Of a stretch of 64,000 nucleotides of DNA, positions 30,575-42,137 are shown in pieces. Each line of letters starts with the position of its first letter. The stretch's first letter is position 1. Made by a program: the position numbers and the translations under genes. Below the pieces are notes generated by a model. It was not told the DNA's origin and made no database searches. It saw only the letters and a program-made list of their open reading frames with translations. Origin of the DNA: Boesenbergia rotunda (lineage: Eukaryota; Streptophyta; Magnoliopsida; Zingiberales; Zingiberaceae); the NCBI GenBank assembly GCA_024364735.1, contig JAGFNQ010007730.1, positions 124,001-188,000 on the forward strand, in the 5' to 3' direction.

Positions 30575-32786
30575 TGTTGGGACCGGGTGCATGTTGACAT
30601 GGATACGGGTTCGTAATTTTAAAATTTAATTACGTGCAGCGGAAGGTTTAGCATAAATAATTTCTCAAATTATTTTAACCACGTATCTAGCATGCAACCT
30701 TATGTTGTGGAGACATGATCATACATTTAAAATTTTGTAGAAAGTAAACTAATTTACTTAATACCTCGCGTAACTCGTAGAAAGGGACAAGATTCAACCG
30801 TAGCGTCCCTTGGAAGCTCCGCCTCTATTCGCGTCCACGCCGAGTTCTCTTCGGGATGACTTCGCAAAGCCACGAGTTTCGTGCCGACAAGAACTACTTG
30901 ATTCTCCAAAGACACGACAAGAATATCGAGAGAGAGAGATGGAAAACTAACCACCAAAAGAAAAATGGAATCAAGATTCCGGGAGGAAGGAAGGAGTCGC
31001 GCCCCGCTTCTTCTTCTTCTTCGACCTCTTCTTGGTGGTGGCTCACGGCAAAGGAAGGGAGGGCAGCCGGCCCTAAAAGAGGGAGAGGGAGAGAAGGAGA
31101 GGAGAGAGGCTAGGCAAGAATCCTTGATCTCTTGAATTCTTCTCCAAGTCTTGCCTTGGTACCTTTATATAGTAGCCTCTTAATTCCAAGTCTCCTTTTA
31201 ACGGAATAAATTTTCATAAGAAATTTATCTTATAAATTTTTCTATGAATTATTCCGTTATGCTAAGTTTTTATTATAACTTAATTTATAATAAAAACAAC
31301 CATGTCTCCCCTTTTATTATGGAATAAATTTTTACAAGAAATTTATTATATAAATTTTTCTTATCATGGAAAAATCAATTCATAATTGATTTTATAAAAT
31401 AAAATAAACCAATCCATGGTTCATTTTAATTTCCATGAAAAAGAATAAATTTCTATAAATTTCTTTATATAAATTTCTTTATCCATAATTTTATAAAACA
31501 AATCACGCTCGATTTATTTTATAATTTAAACCAAAAAATTCAGTTCTCCCCTTTTAATTTGGCCGGCCAAACAAAGAGGGTGGGGACCCTCTTTGGCCGG
31601 CCAAACCCAAGCCCCGACTTCACGAATTAAACTCATTTAATTCGTTCAATAAGTCTTCAAAAGACAGCCATTTTATGCTTCCGATGCGTCTCTGAAAAAT
31701 TCAGATTCGACTTATCTCTTTGATCGGAAAATCCAATTTTCAACTCGTTTTAAATCCCTCGGATTACTCGTAGTGCGTGTGACTAAATAGGCTTTCGATT
31801 TATGTTGACCGTCTATAATTCATCAATTATAGAACGATTATGAGTGGCACCTAGTAGTACATCATGATCCCCAATTAATCGAAAGATCAACGGTTGACCT
31901 CAGAAATTATTCTGAAACCCTTCAGCTACTCTAATGAATCGTGCCTCATTCCCTTCACTATCTTATACCCACTTGGTTCAGGACATGGTCTATGTGTGTC
32001 AGTCCCCACTAGGTTGACTACGTCACACCTAGCCCAAGTAATGTCTTTCTCGTCCAACAGATTCTAATTACTCTCATGTCTTTAAGAGATTCATACTCTG
32101 AACATGTCATGCTCTGGCCAGAGGCTTTGAGTAACAATCCGACGATAGGACTTGGGTATACATCTCCTCACAAGGAGTGGTGAATCCTTTGTAGGCTGTT
32201 CAAACATCTTCGGGCACTTCGGCTTATACCCAATCATCCTGGGTCCACACCTCCTTGGAGATGCTTGCTTACGATGTCAAAGTATAAGTCTTCATGACCA
32301 AGATGACTTGAACACCGCAAGTCAAAGGAACATCACACTTAAGCTGCAGTAAGAACTTCATTGACATGTCTATATGTAGACTACCATATGAAGTTTTACA
32401 GTCAGTCACTCCAATGAACTAGTTCCCTTAACTAGCATTCATGTTTATCTCCGGACATCCCAATGTCACCAGCCAGTGAGAATCAGCTGATTAGAGAATA
32501 ACTCATGCTAGTCTCAACAGAATTGATAGTGTCCGTTTTTATCAATTCATCGACTAGGGACAATTTCAATACTTCACAATTGCACATGTAGAAATAATCA
32601 CTAGTTGTGAATTCATCACAAATTCTCTCATGCTGTGAATTGTATTGCGGACATTCAGTAAATGAGTTTAAGATCTCAATCAATTACACAAACATATATA
32701 CTCAAATAGTGAATATTCATTTATTAAAATAAATGATTACATTCATAAGGCGATTGCCTTAGGACACTTCTCTCACAATACTAACA
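30575..32786 (-). mobile_element. 3' LTR of the single-LTR copia element
   Basis: On the minus strand it starts TGTTAGTATTGTGAG (32,786) after the polypurine tract AAGTGGGAGTT and ends ...CCGGTCCCAACA (30,575). A TATATAAA box lies at 31,164-31,171 (minus). It contains AT-rich repeats (31,200-31,510) and a GGCCGGCC-containing palindrome (31,559-31,607). Confidence 0.85.
31164..31171 (-). promoter_or_regulatory. TATA box in the LTR
   Basis: The minus strand reads GGCTACTATATAAAGGTACC, a canonical TATATAAA in the middle of the LTR. Confidence 0.6.
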
Positions 32787-34042
32787 AACTCCCACTTGGC
32801 CTAATGCCAATCGCTATGGTATCCAATACCACAGGCTCTAACATGACCCTCAAACTTGCTTTGAGGCAAGGCCTTAGTTAAAGGATCCGCTAAATTCCTT
32901 TCAGTGGGAATTTTCTCAATTTGTATATCATTCCTACTTATAATCTCTCTGATTAGATGATAGCGACGAAGAACATGTTTGGATCGCTGATGAGACCTTG
33001 GTTCCTTTGCTTATGCAACAGCTCCATTGTTGTCGCAGTAAACCGGCACTGCTTCATCAATGGTTGGAACCACACCAAGTTCTGAGACAAACTTCTTGAT
33101 CCATACTGCTTCCTTTGCTGCTTCCGAAGCTGCAATATATTCCGCTTCCGTGGTAGAATCCGCTACGGTGTCTTGTTTGGAACTTTTCCAACTTATTATG
33201 CCTCCATTCAAAGTAAATACGTATCCAGACTGAGATTTGGAGTCATCCTTATCTTTCTGGAAACTGGCATCTGTATACCCATGTATTACCATATCTCCAT
33301 CTCCACATATTAGGAACACATCCTTAGTTCTTCTTAAGTACTTAAGGATTGTCTTGACAGCCACCCAATGATCCATTCCTGGATCAGACTGGTATCTGCT
33401 CGTGACGCTCAGAGCATACGATACATCGGGCCTAGTACATAACATATCATACATGATAGATCCTATCGCGGATGCATAAGGAATCTTATTCATGCAAATC
33501 CTCTCGTCTTCTGTGCGCGGACACATAGACTTTGAAAGGTTGATCCCATGCCTGATGGGAAGGTAACCTTTCTTGGATTCCGACATGCTAAACCTTTTTA
33601 ACACTCGGTCTATATATGTAGACTGTGAAAGACCAAGCAACCGTTTTGATCTATCTCTATAGATTCTAATCCCAAGGATATAGGTTGCTTCTCCCAGGTC
33701 TTTCATGGAGAAAGTTTTGGACAACCAAATTTTAACCGACTGTAAGACTGATATATCATTTCCTATAAGTAATATGTCATCGACATATAATACTAGGAAT
33801 ACGACTGCACTCCCACTAACCTTCTTGTATACACAAGGTTCGTCAGGATTTTGTGAGAAATCAAACTCTTTGATTGTCTCATCAAAACGGATGTTCCAGC
33901 TCCTGGATGCTTGCTTCAGTCCATATATGGATCGTCGAAGCTTGCATATTTTGGTTTTATCAACCGATGTGAAACCTTCAGGTTGTATCATGTATACATC
34001 CTCAAGTAGGTTTCCATTAAGGAAAGCTGTTTTCACATCCAT
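32787..34042 (-). pseudogene. Copia reverse transcriptase and RNase H, nearly intact
   Basis: A 343-residue frame (34,042-33,011) holds the RT core from DVKTAFLNG through the catalytic YVDD (residues 86-89) and LGI, then the RNase H domain with GYTDASF, the TTEAEYIAASEAA segment with its catalytic Glu, and YCDNNGAVA. A Gln-to-stop change ends it at 33,011; the RNase H tail (SKHVLRRYHLI...EKIPTE.NLADPLTK) continues in frame to the polypurine tract at 32,797. Together the domains copy element RNA into DNA and remove the RNA strand. Confidence 0.85.
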
Positions 34043-34547
34043 TTGTCATATCTCATAATCATAATGAGCTACTATGGCCAGGAGCATCCGAATGGATTTA
34101 AGCATAGCTACTGGCGAATAGGTTTCGTCATAATCAATTCCTTATTTCTAACGATATCCTTTTGCCACTAATCTAGCCTTAAAGGTAACAACATTACCTT
34201 CCATGTTGGTTTTCTTCTTGAAAACCCACTTGCACCCTATGTGCTTAATCCCTTCAGGTGGGTTAACCAAGTCCCATACTTGATTTTCGTACATGGAATC
34301 CATTTCCGACTTCATGGCTTCAAGCCATTTGTCCCTTTCTGAACTTTTCAGAACATCTTCATAACTGATAGGTTCGTCATCGCTTATGAGTAACACGTCG
34401 TTCGATTCACTTATGAGAAATCCGTATCTCTCTGGAATATTGCGTGTCCTATCAGACCTACGAAGAGGTGGTGTTGTTTTAGGTTCAACTGATAGCTCAT
34501 CATTATGAGTTGTTGGTTGTGGGTCTAGACTAGGTGTCTTGTAATGT
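34043..34547 (-). pseudogene. Copia pol, RT N-terminal and linker part
   Basis: The frame at 34,396-34,148 encodes EPISYEDVLKSSERDKWLEA..., WDLVNPPEG, GCKWVFKKK and FKARLVAKGY, the conserved start of the copia RT (finger) domain. Stops separate it from the RT core downstream and from integrase upstream. Confidence 0.75.
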
Positions 34548-35948
34548 CTATTGGAGTTTCTTGAACTTTATCAAGTCAATGTCACTCCCACTGTTTTCTT
34601 GTAAAAGAAATTCTTTTTCCAGAAACACAGCATGCCTTGAAACAAACACCTTTTGTTCCAAGGGATGATAGAATTGGTAACCCTTCGTTTCCTTAGGGTA
34701 TCCAATAAATAGACATTTACCAGACTTAGCATCCAATTTGTCTGATACAGTCCGCTTCACATAAGCAGGACAACCCCATATTTTAAGGTGAGTTAAATGA
34801 GGTTTCTTACTATTCCACGTCTCATATGGAGTAGTTGAGACTACCTTGGTCGGGACTCTGTTTAGCAAGTTAACAGCTGTCTTAAGTGCATATCCCCAAA
34901 AAGATTTTGGAAGAGTTGCATGGTTCATCATAGATCTAACCATATCCATCAAGATTCGGTTACGCCTCTCAGATACACCATTATGTTGTGGTGTATATGG
35001 CGGAGTCCATTGAGACAATATCCCATTGTCCCTAAGATAATCTTGAAACTCTTGACTTAAGTATTCGCCACCCCGATCGGATCGAAGTATCTTAATACTT
35101 TTGCCAAGCTGTTTCTCTACTTCATTTCTGAACTCTTTGAATTTCTCAAAAGCTTCAGATTTGTGTTTCATCAAGATCACATACCCGAATCGTGAGTGAT
35201 CATCGATAAAGGTAATGAAGTAGCTATAGCCTCCTTGTGCAGGAGTTGACATTGGTCCACATACATCAGTATGTATTAGACCAAGCAATTCTCCCACTGG
35301 ATTACCTTTTCCGGAAAAGGGTAATTTGGTCATCTTGCCTTTTAAGCATGATTCGCATGTATCAAATGAACCGGGTTCAAATGATTCCAGAATTCCACAT
35401 CGGTGTAATTTGGTCATGCGTTTCTTACTTACATGGCCAAGACGACAATGCCACGTATAGGAGTCTATTCGATTATCTATTCGAGCACGTTTGTTGCTAA
35501 CTTCGATATTGAAAACGTCACCGGATAAATCTAACGTGTAGATACCATTGCACAAAGTTCCAATCCCATAAAGAACACCATTTAAAGTTATGTAACAACA
35601 ATTGTTACTAAAAGTTAAATGATAACCCTTTTCATTCAAGCATGAAATAGATACAATGTTCTTTATTAATGAAGGAACAAAATAGCAATTATCCAATTCT
35701 AAGACACGTTCAGTAGGGAGCTTTAGCAAATATGTTCCGATGGCAACAGCGGAAATCTTTGCTCCATTTCCAACTCGCAGATTCGCTTCTCCCTTGACAA
35801 GTCTTCTTCTATTCCTTAGCCCCTGTATGTCATTACATATATGTGAGCTACACCCAGTATCAAGTACCCAGATGGTTGAGGAAATAGAGTGACATTTAAT
35901 AACGAAGATGCCTGAAGAGGATGGGGCATCGGATGTCTTCTTCTTCAA
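34548..35948 (-). pseudogene. Copia protease, GAG-pre-integrase and integrase
   Basis: An uninterrupted 466-residue frame. It contains VLDTGCSSHIC (protease DTG at residues 30-32), a GAG-pre-integrase part with WHCRLGHVSKKRM and CESCLKGKMTKLPF (zinc-binding), the integrase core with HTDVCGPM, IDDHSRFGYV, RSDRGGEYL and PQHNGVSERRN (D, D, E catalytic residues), and the C-terminal KIWGCPAYVK...GKCLFIGYP. The domain is well preserved; the ORF is only defective because gag and the downstream part are broken. Confidence 0.85.
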
Positions 35949-36092
35949 GGACTCAAGATAAACCTTGCAGTTTCTTCGCTAGTGGCCCTCCTTGCCATAA
36001 TGATGGCAAGTGCCTTTTAGTGCTTTTTCAATCCTTTTGTCCTTAGTTAACTTATTGGTGTCCAAAATGGAACGCAAATTCAGAGAAGACAT
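35949..36092 (-). pseudogene. Gag reduced to its start and zinc knuckle
   Basis: The minus strand starts MSSLNLRSILDTNKLT, the usual N-terminus of Gag in this group, and passes after a few residues into ALKGTCHHYGKEGH-stop-RRNCKVYLESLKK, the Gag C-terminal knuckle. The capsid part in between is missing. The second Cys of the knuckle is Tyr and a Trp codon is TAG. The frame continues into the protease ORF. Confidence 0.7.
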
Positions 36093-37834
36093 GATCGAGT
36101 GATTATCCTAGAAATACAAATTGAGCTTATGTGAGAAGAATGATAAAGAATGCATCAACATACATTAATTAAATCCTATTTATTTTTCGAATTGAATAAC
36201 CCTTTTTATCAATTCGGGAGATCGTAGGAACATCTCCAAATAGGTTGATATCCAACCATAGATAAGAACAACCATGGCTGTGGCCATCAAGTTATTCTTG
36301 GCTATGAAGGTAGGTAATTATACCGATTACATATCACATATATGTAACTATCACTTTATGCTATCAACTAATTGAATGTTTGCATAAATCATTAGGTTGT
36401 TAACTCATTAACAAGTATGCAACATTATACATAGCACCCAACTGCACCTCTCTTTACATCGACCTTGGCCGTGGCACAACAAATAGATGCTCCAAGCTTA
36501 AGGCTGACCCATTAATCAAGAAATAGTTTTAATATGGTTGGAGCTCATTCAACCGTTTAGTCAGGCTTGGATGTGTCCAACAACCAAAACTAAGGATTGA
36601 CCTCTAACTCCAACTATATTAATCATAAACTAATTCCATGGTTTGAACATGTTGAGGTTCAAGCCGGGCATGGATGTGTCCATCAACCCAAACGAGAAAC
36701 AAAACTCCGGTTCTAACCATATTAATGGAAGGTGTTGGCCTTAATATTTTGTAAGGGGTTTTGGGTCTCATCCTTTCTTTTCTAAGCACATTCATGACAT
36801 ATAATTATGTCATGTACTAACGATTTCCTTAATAAAGTATGTATGTGACTTAATTTATCAAGTCTCATTAATTGAATTAGGAACCGGATTTCCTAATTCT
36901 AATTTCATACTTTATTCAAGGAATTGTTTTGGGAAACAATTTCCTAAATTGTCATAATCAATTTCGAAAATAATATGTTTAAGACTTTGATTTCTCTAAA
37001 TCAAATCTTATTAAATTAAGAGACAGATTCCCTTAATTCAATTACATATTATTTTCATGAAAATCTTATTTAAGAAAACTCTATAGGAAACCATTTTCCT
37101 AATTAATTTTGGAGACAATAATATGTAAGAGCATCACCTCTTAAATCAAATAAGGAAATTATCGTTTGAGAATCACCTCAAAATTTCCAAGATTTGATTA
37201 CATATTTTATTTATGGATTTATTAATTACAACAAAACATTTTTTTTGGGTGGCTCCTTGAGGCTCAGATACCCAAAAAAAAAAGGAATTTGTTGTAAATC
37301 TAATTTGATCCGCTCCCCGAGGCGTAACCAAATTAAACATGACAATTTTATTCAAAATTAAGAAATTAAATTACAACAACTAACTTTAAATTGGACGGCT
37401 CCCCGAGGCTCAATCCAAAATAAAGAATTTTGTTGATAATTTAAAACCAATTCGAATTTAATTGTCAATTAATGATCCATAAATTTGTCTAGACTTTCTT
37501 TGAAAGAAAGTGCCCAAAATTGCGAGATTTCATAATAGGTTTTCAGAATAATTGTAAGTTTCTGGTACAAAGAAAACTTACATATTTCCAAAATAGGAAA
37601 ATTTCCAAAATTGGAAAGTTTCCAAAAATGGGAAGTTTTCACAATTATCATAAAATTTCAGAAACTAGGATATTTTAAAAGTTTGCGAAATTTTATGAGG
37701 ATTTCCAAACTTTGAAATTCCTAAATCTAAAATTTATCATAATTGGAAAGTTTCCATAATTGGAAAAATTTTCAAAATTGAGATTATGACAAAGTTTTCC
37801 GCAAAACAATTATATGATTATGTCGAACACTAAC
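36093..37834 (-). other. Long 5' leader of the single-LTR copia element
   Basis: About 1.7 kb of AT-rich sequence between PBS and gag, with no open frame. It holds repeated short blocks: GGCTCCTTGAGGCTCAG/GGCTCCCCGAGGCTCAA near 37,250-37,410, AAAATTGGAAAGTTTCC near 37,590-37,770, and GGATGTGTCCAACAACC near 36,570-36,690. Confidence 0.55.
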
Positions 37835-37848
37835 CGGCTCTGATACCA
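37835..37848 (-). promoter_or_regulatory. Primer-binding site (tRNA-Met type)
   Basis: TGGTATCAGAGCCGG on the minus strand, complementary to the initiator tRNA-Met 3' end. Only two bases (TG) separate it from the flanking CTGTC, where a 5' LTR should be. Confidence 0.8.
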
Positions 37849-37879
37849 CACTGTCTGCCATTGTTATCAAACAACGTTA

Positions 37880-37898
37880 ATTCCCCGGCAACGACGTC
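37880..37898 (-). promoter_or_regulatory. Possible gypsy primer-binding site (tRNA-Asp type)
   Basis: The plus strand reads TTCCCCGGCAACGACGTCA, close to the 3' end of plant tRNA-Asp (TCCCCGGCAACGGCGCCA). On the minus strand this would serve as a Ty3/gypsy (Athila/Tat-type) primer-binding site. No complete element is seen around it. Confidence 0.35.
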
Positions 37899-39296
37899 AT
37901 TTTTTATAAACTCGAGTGTCATACCACGAGTATTAAGTACAATTAAATATCGAACCCTTTCTATGCAAATGTAGATAAGGGATTATTCAGTCGTCTTCTA
38001 ACGAATGTAATGATAGGATGATAGTTCTTAATAAAGGAAAGACAATGAGAGTAATAAAATATAACCTAATTAAACTACACAAGAGAATTAAAAGAATATA
38101 AAGTAAAGCATTAATAAAATTTAGACTAATCTAATCTAATTGTATTTAAATAAATACAAGAACTTAAAGTAACTGAAAGAGATAAGGAAAAAAATTTAAA
38201 CTGGCCTAATTGCAACAAATGAAGAAACACAATGACTGAGAAAATTCATTGAACACATGAATCAAATTAAACTAAGCACGTACAAATTAAACACGGGGAT
38301 CACTTCAATACCAGCATTGATCATTCAACACATAACAATTCAACACTACATTCAACAATCATCAAATAAGATCAACTCAACGCAAGAAAACATCACCAAG
38401 CTTTGGATGAATGACAGTTGTGGGCTCTTGCGTAAGAGATCAGATGAAAGACCTCTTCTCTTCTAACCCGAAGAGAAAGGCACTTACATAGAAGAGCAAA
38501 TTCTCCTCCTCTTCTAACTTGAAGAAGAGGGGAGTGTGAAGCTCCGAGGCAGTGACGGGGCTGCCGAAGTAATTTTGGGATGCGTTTAGTTCAAGTTATC
38601 ATATATAACTTCGGTTATGTCATTATCAAGTAATCACATAACTAAGGTTATGGGGAATGAAACATAACCTGAAGTTATTTGGTTCAATTTAGGTAATCAA
38701 ATAAAATCTTGTTTGTTTGGAGGTAATAGTCTATAACTTAATATAATATTTTACCATATTACCCTTTAGAATTTGTTTAGATAATTTTATTTGTTTAGAC
38801 TTAAGGGCGTCGACGTCGATCGTCGATGTCCACGTAGGCAGTCGGTGTCCAACACTGGTGGCCGACTGTCGGCGCCGACCGACGACGATCGGCGCCGAGC
38901 GTCGACGATCCAGTGCATGATTGCAACAAAGACGACCTCAATCAATTGAGGAAGAGGAATTCATTGAGGACAATCAATTCCTCTCCTTAATCGATTGAGG
39001 AGGAGAAATTTTCTCCTCCTTAATCGATTGAGGAATTGATTCCTTAATCGATTAAGGTGTCTCGATCGTGGTCGTCGTAATTAACTACGGTGGATTATGA
39101 CGGTATTCCAATCAGAATCCAGTCATTTTCCCCTAAAGTTTACCTTCCACTCTGGGTTATAATTTAGGTTGGACCATGCGGTCGGAGGCCGTCGACATTG
39201 GGCGCTAGAGCGCGCACAAACACCTCTCAATCGATTGCCGAATCGATTGGAGGCACAGTCGCTCACGGGCACACAGCGTAGCATCTGCAACAGTTC

Positions 39297-39333
<37 letters not shown>

Positions 39334-40989
39334 CTCACAAAATTACACTATATACTCAAAAAATGATGTATATATTATTGTTCATTTACAAAATTACGTC
39401 CCATATATCTATCATCTCAATCAACGTAAATAAGTAGAGGAAGAGATTTCTTTCTTTTTCCATTCTCTTCCATTCCCCTAGATTTATTTCATCATTTAGT
39501 CCACTCCTTTAGATAAACACAGCATTAGGTTTCTTATTAGGGTTTGGGTTTTAGAGAAGGGTAATGAGATTTGGATCCGAATAAGAATTGAAATAGGACT
39601 TTCGAAATTGGGCTTGAGGATTGGGTTCGAAGAGTGGGCTATGAATTAATTTGGATTCTTGGTTGAAACCAGACGGACCGAATGAACCAAACTTCGATTG
39701 ATTTGGACCTCATTCATTAAGTCAAATTGAGACGAATCAGGTCTCTCAATCTTCAACCAAACCATACTTAAATTTGAACCAAGCTCCTCTAGCATTGGGT
39801 TCAATCTTTACTCTTCTTAAATTTCTCATAAAATTATGAAATAATATCAAAATTTAGAAAAAAATTATAATGAATTAAAAAATATATCATACTCTTAAAA
39901 CACAATGGCATAAAAAAATACTATACAATTTTCATTTGCAAATTATGGCATACAAACAAAAATGCTATAAAAAAATAAATTGTGATTTTATTAAATAAAG
40001 CCGTTATGAAACATAAATAGGCAATTTACCAAAAAAAATCATACTTTACATTTTACCAAAGAGTGTATTTTCCCCAAAATACCCTTTTCCCAATTGCAGC
40101 TCTAAATTAAAATAATTTTTTTTTGTTTTTTAAATTTAACCGAATTGAACCAAGGAAAAAACATTTAATTATTTTATAAACAGTTGAATATAAAATCTTA
40201 ATGACTTTATAAATCTCAAATTTATATCAAATTATCATTGTTGTTCCCCTAATAACCCCTAAATATTTTCATATTTTAAAAAAAATAAACATTTTAGGTA
40301 TTTTAATGAAAATATACCTTTAATTTACTTTTGAACAACACTAATTAATTTTTTATATCTAATTTTAAAATGCTAAAATTTTAAGATTAAAGTAGTATTT
40401 CAAACAATCAATTAGTTTTGATGGACCTAGACTATATATTAAACAAGCTTTGATCTGTTCTCACATACTAGAGCTCAGTCTAAAATATTTGACAAATTAA
40501 AAAAAAATAAAAATAAAAGAATAAAAATTACTAAAAACTTTGATTGGTGCAAAAATATGAAAATTGGAGCAACATCGCCGCTGTTTAGTGATGGATTGTT
40601 GCTTCTCATATGAAGTCGAGGTGTACTATAGCCATAACATCCAGATTAGTAGTCTCTGTGATTTATCTCCTTCGTGTTGGTCTTGAGATGGATTGACGAG
40701 GACGTTGGGAGCGAGCAAATCATCTTTTACCATCATATAAAGCCGAGGCCAACGGAAAAACCCCCCCATGGGGTCGATGGGTAGTCGATTAGGGCTTACA
40801 CAGTATCCTCCATGTGCATGGAGTAGAGGGAGAGGAGAGGAGATAATGTAATTCATAACTCATCAAAAATTTTGAACCATGTTGTTAATTATAATTTCAT
40901 AAAATAAAATAAAGATCATGATTTTTGAATGCAATTTTGGTTCAAACTAAAGCAAACTTGAACCAAACCAACAGTTTTGGTTAGTTTTC
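37899..40989. other. AT-rich intergenic or decayed repeat sequence
   Basis: No credible gene. It contains a G+C-rich patch with GTCGACGTCGATCGTCGA-type repeats (38,810-38,905), AATCGATT-containing repeats (38,940-39,060 and 39,225-39,260) and an (AT)n microsatellite at 39,301-39,331. Confidence 0.5.
39301..39331. repeat. (AT)n microsatellite
   Basis: An uninterrupted run of about fifteen AT dinucleotides. Confidence 0.9.
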
Positions 40990-42137
40990 TGATCCTGTCG
41001 ACAAGCGAAGATCGGTTCTCGCTCGGATGACTCGGTCTGACCAAGATGACCCGGTCTGCTATAACTCGGAGGGTCGGGGTCGGGGTCGGGCTCAACTACG
41101 GCTTAGATCTCAAACACTCGGCTCGGACCAAAATGGAGCTCACAAAGTGGTGGTGTGGTTGCAAAATGGCAGCAATCTCCTCTTTGGAGCCTCAAGGGGG
41201 GTTTATATAGGGGAGGGGAAGCTCTCTACCTTGACAGAGCTGTCATGTCTCATTAAAAAATGGTTAGTTGGCAGACTGAACTAATGGCAGCCTTAGCTGC
41301 TCTGTGAGACTGCCGCAACCGCCTGATAGTCTGTCTAGGTTGTCCCCTCTGACCTCATTAATGATGGCGGCTCTGTCAGGTTATGAGTATGTCGAAAATC
41401 CTCTTCTGACAATGGGGAGATTCGGATGATCTTTACTGCTGCTGCGACCCTTCACTCACTCTAGGGTCGGTCACCCTGGGTCAGCCACTCTAGGTCGGCC
41501 ACCCTGTCACTCTGGGTCGGCCACCCTGCTAGTCGGGGTCGGCCACTCTGGGTCGACCAACCTGTCACTCTAGGTCGGCCACACTGCCAGTCGGGGTCGG
41601 CCACTCTGGGTCAGCCACCCTGTCATTCTGGGTCTGCCACCCTGCCAGTCGGGGTCGGCCACTCTAGGTCGGCCACCGTGTCACTCTGGGTCGGCCACCC
41701 TGCCAGTCGGGGTCGGCCACCCTGCCAGTCGGGGTCGGCCACCCTGTCACTCTGGGTCGGCCACTCTGGGTCGGCCATTCGGCCAGTCGGGGTCGACCAC
41801 CCTGGGTCTGTCACTCTGGGTGACCCCGACTGGGAGACGCCGCCTGGGAGGCCTATTGCTTACCGAACACTCATGAAGAGATATGACAAAACGTTTCTGC
41901 TTTATCCCGACTAAACTTTCCCGACCGGTGATCCCCGACCGCTAAAGTTCTCGGCCGGGTACGTCTGCTCGGGTGCCACTGATTGGGCCCCGTCTCAAGT
42001 TGCTTCGAATCCTGATCCTTTTAGCCAGATCAGTATCTAGCGCACTAATCCGATACTGAACCCGACCCACTTTGTTTGACCCAGACCCAATCCGACCGGG
42101 CCCCTAATTAGCTCCAAAAACTTACCCGGCCGGATCA
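40990..42137 (-). mobile_element. 3' LTR of the gypsy element
   Basis: 1,148 bp. The polypurine tract AAGGGGAGGCTTG (minus strand, 42,151-42,138) abuts it. It contains the GGTCGGCCAC tandem block at 41,450-41,830. Confidence 0.7.
41450..41830. repeat. GGTCGGCCACCCTG tandem repeat
   Basis: About twenty copies of an 18-bp-like unit (CTCTGGGTCGGCCACCCTG and CCAGTCGGGGTCGGCCAC alternating). Fewer copies are present in the right LTR, at 45,640-45,750. Confidence 0.8.

Larger units (their letters stand above)
30575..37850 (-). mobile_element. Copia element with a single LTR, flanked by CTGTC
   Basis: On the minus strand the order is PBS, long leader, shortened gag, protease-integrase, RT-RNase H, polypurine tract, 3' LTR. 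The 5' LTR is absent: only TG separates the PBS (TGGTATCAGAGCCGG) from the flank. CTGTC occurs next to both ends (30,570-30,574 and 37,851-37,855). The pol order and the SQSGYVF/ADSTTEAEY motifs are those of the Tork/Angela-like plant copia elements. Pol is split by a few stops. Confidence 0.8.

Noticed and set aside
38257..38466. 69-codon frame
   Set aside because: AT-rich context, Asn/Ile/Gln-rich composition, no family resemblance or promoter.
38577..39540. Possible MITE starting GGGATGCGTTTAGTTCAAG
   Set aside because: The left end resembles known MITE termini, but I could not find a matching inverted end or TSD.
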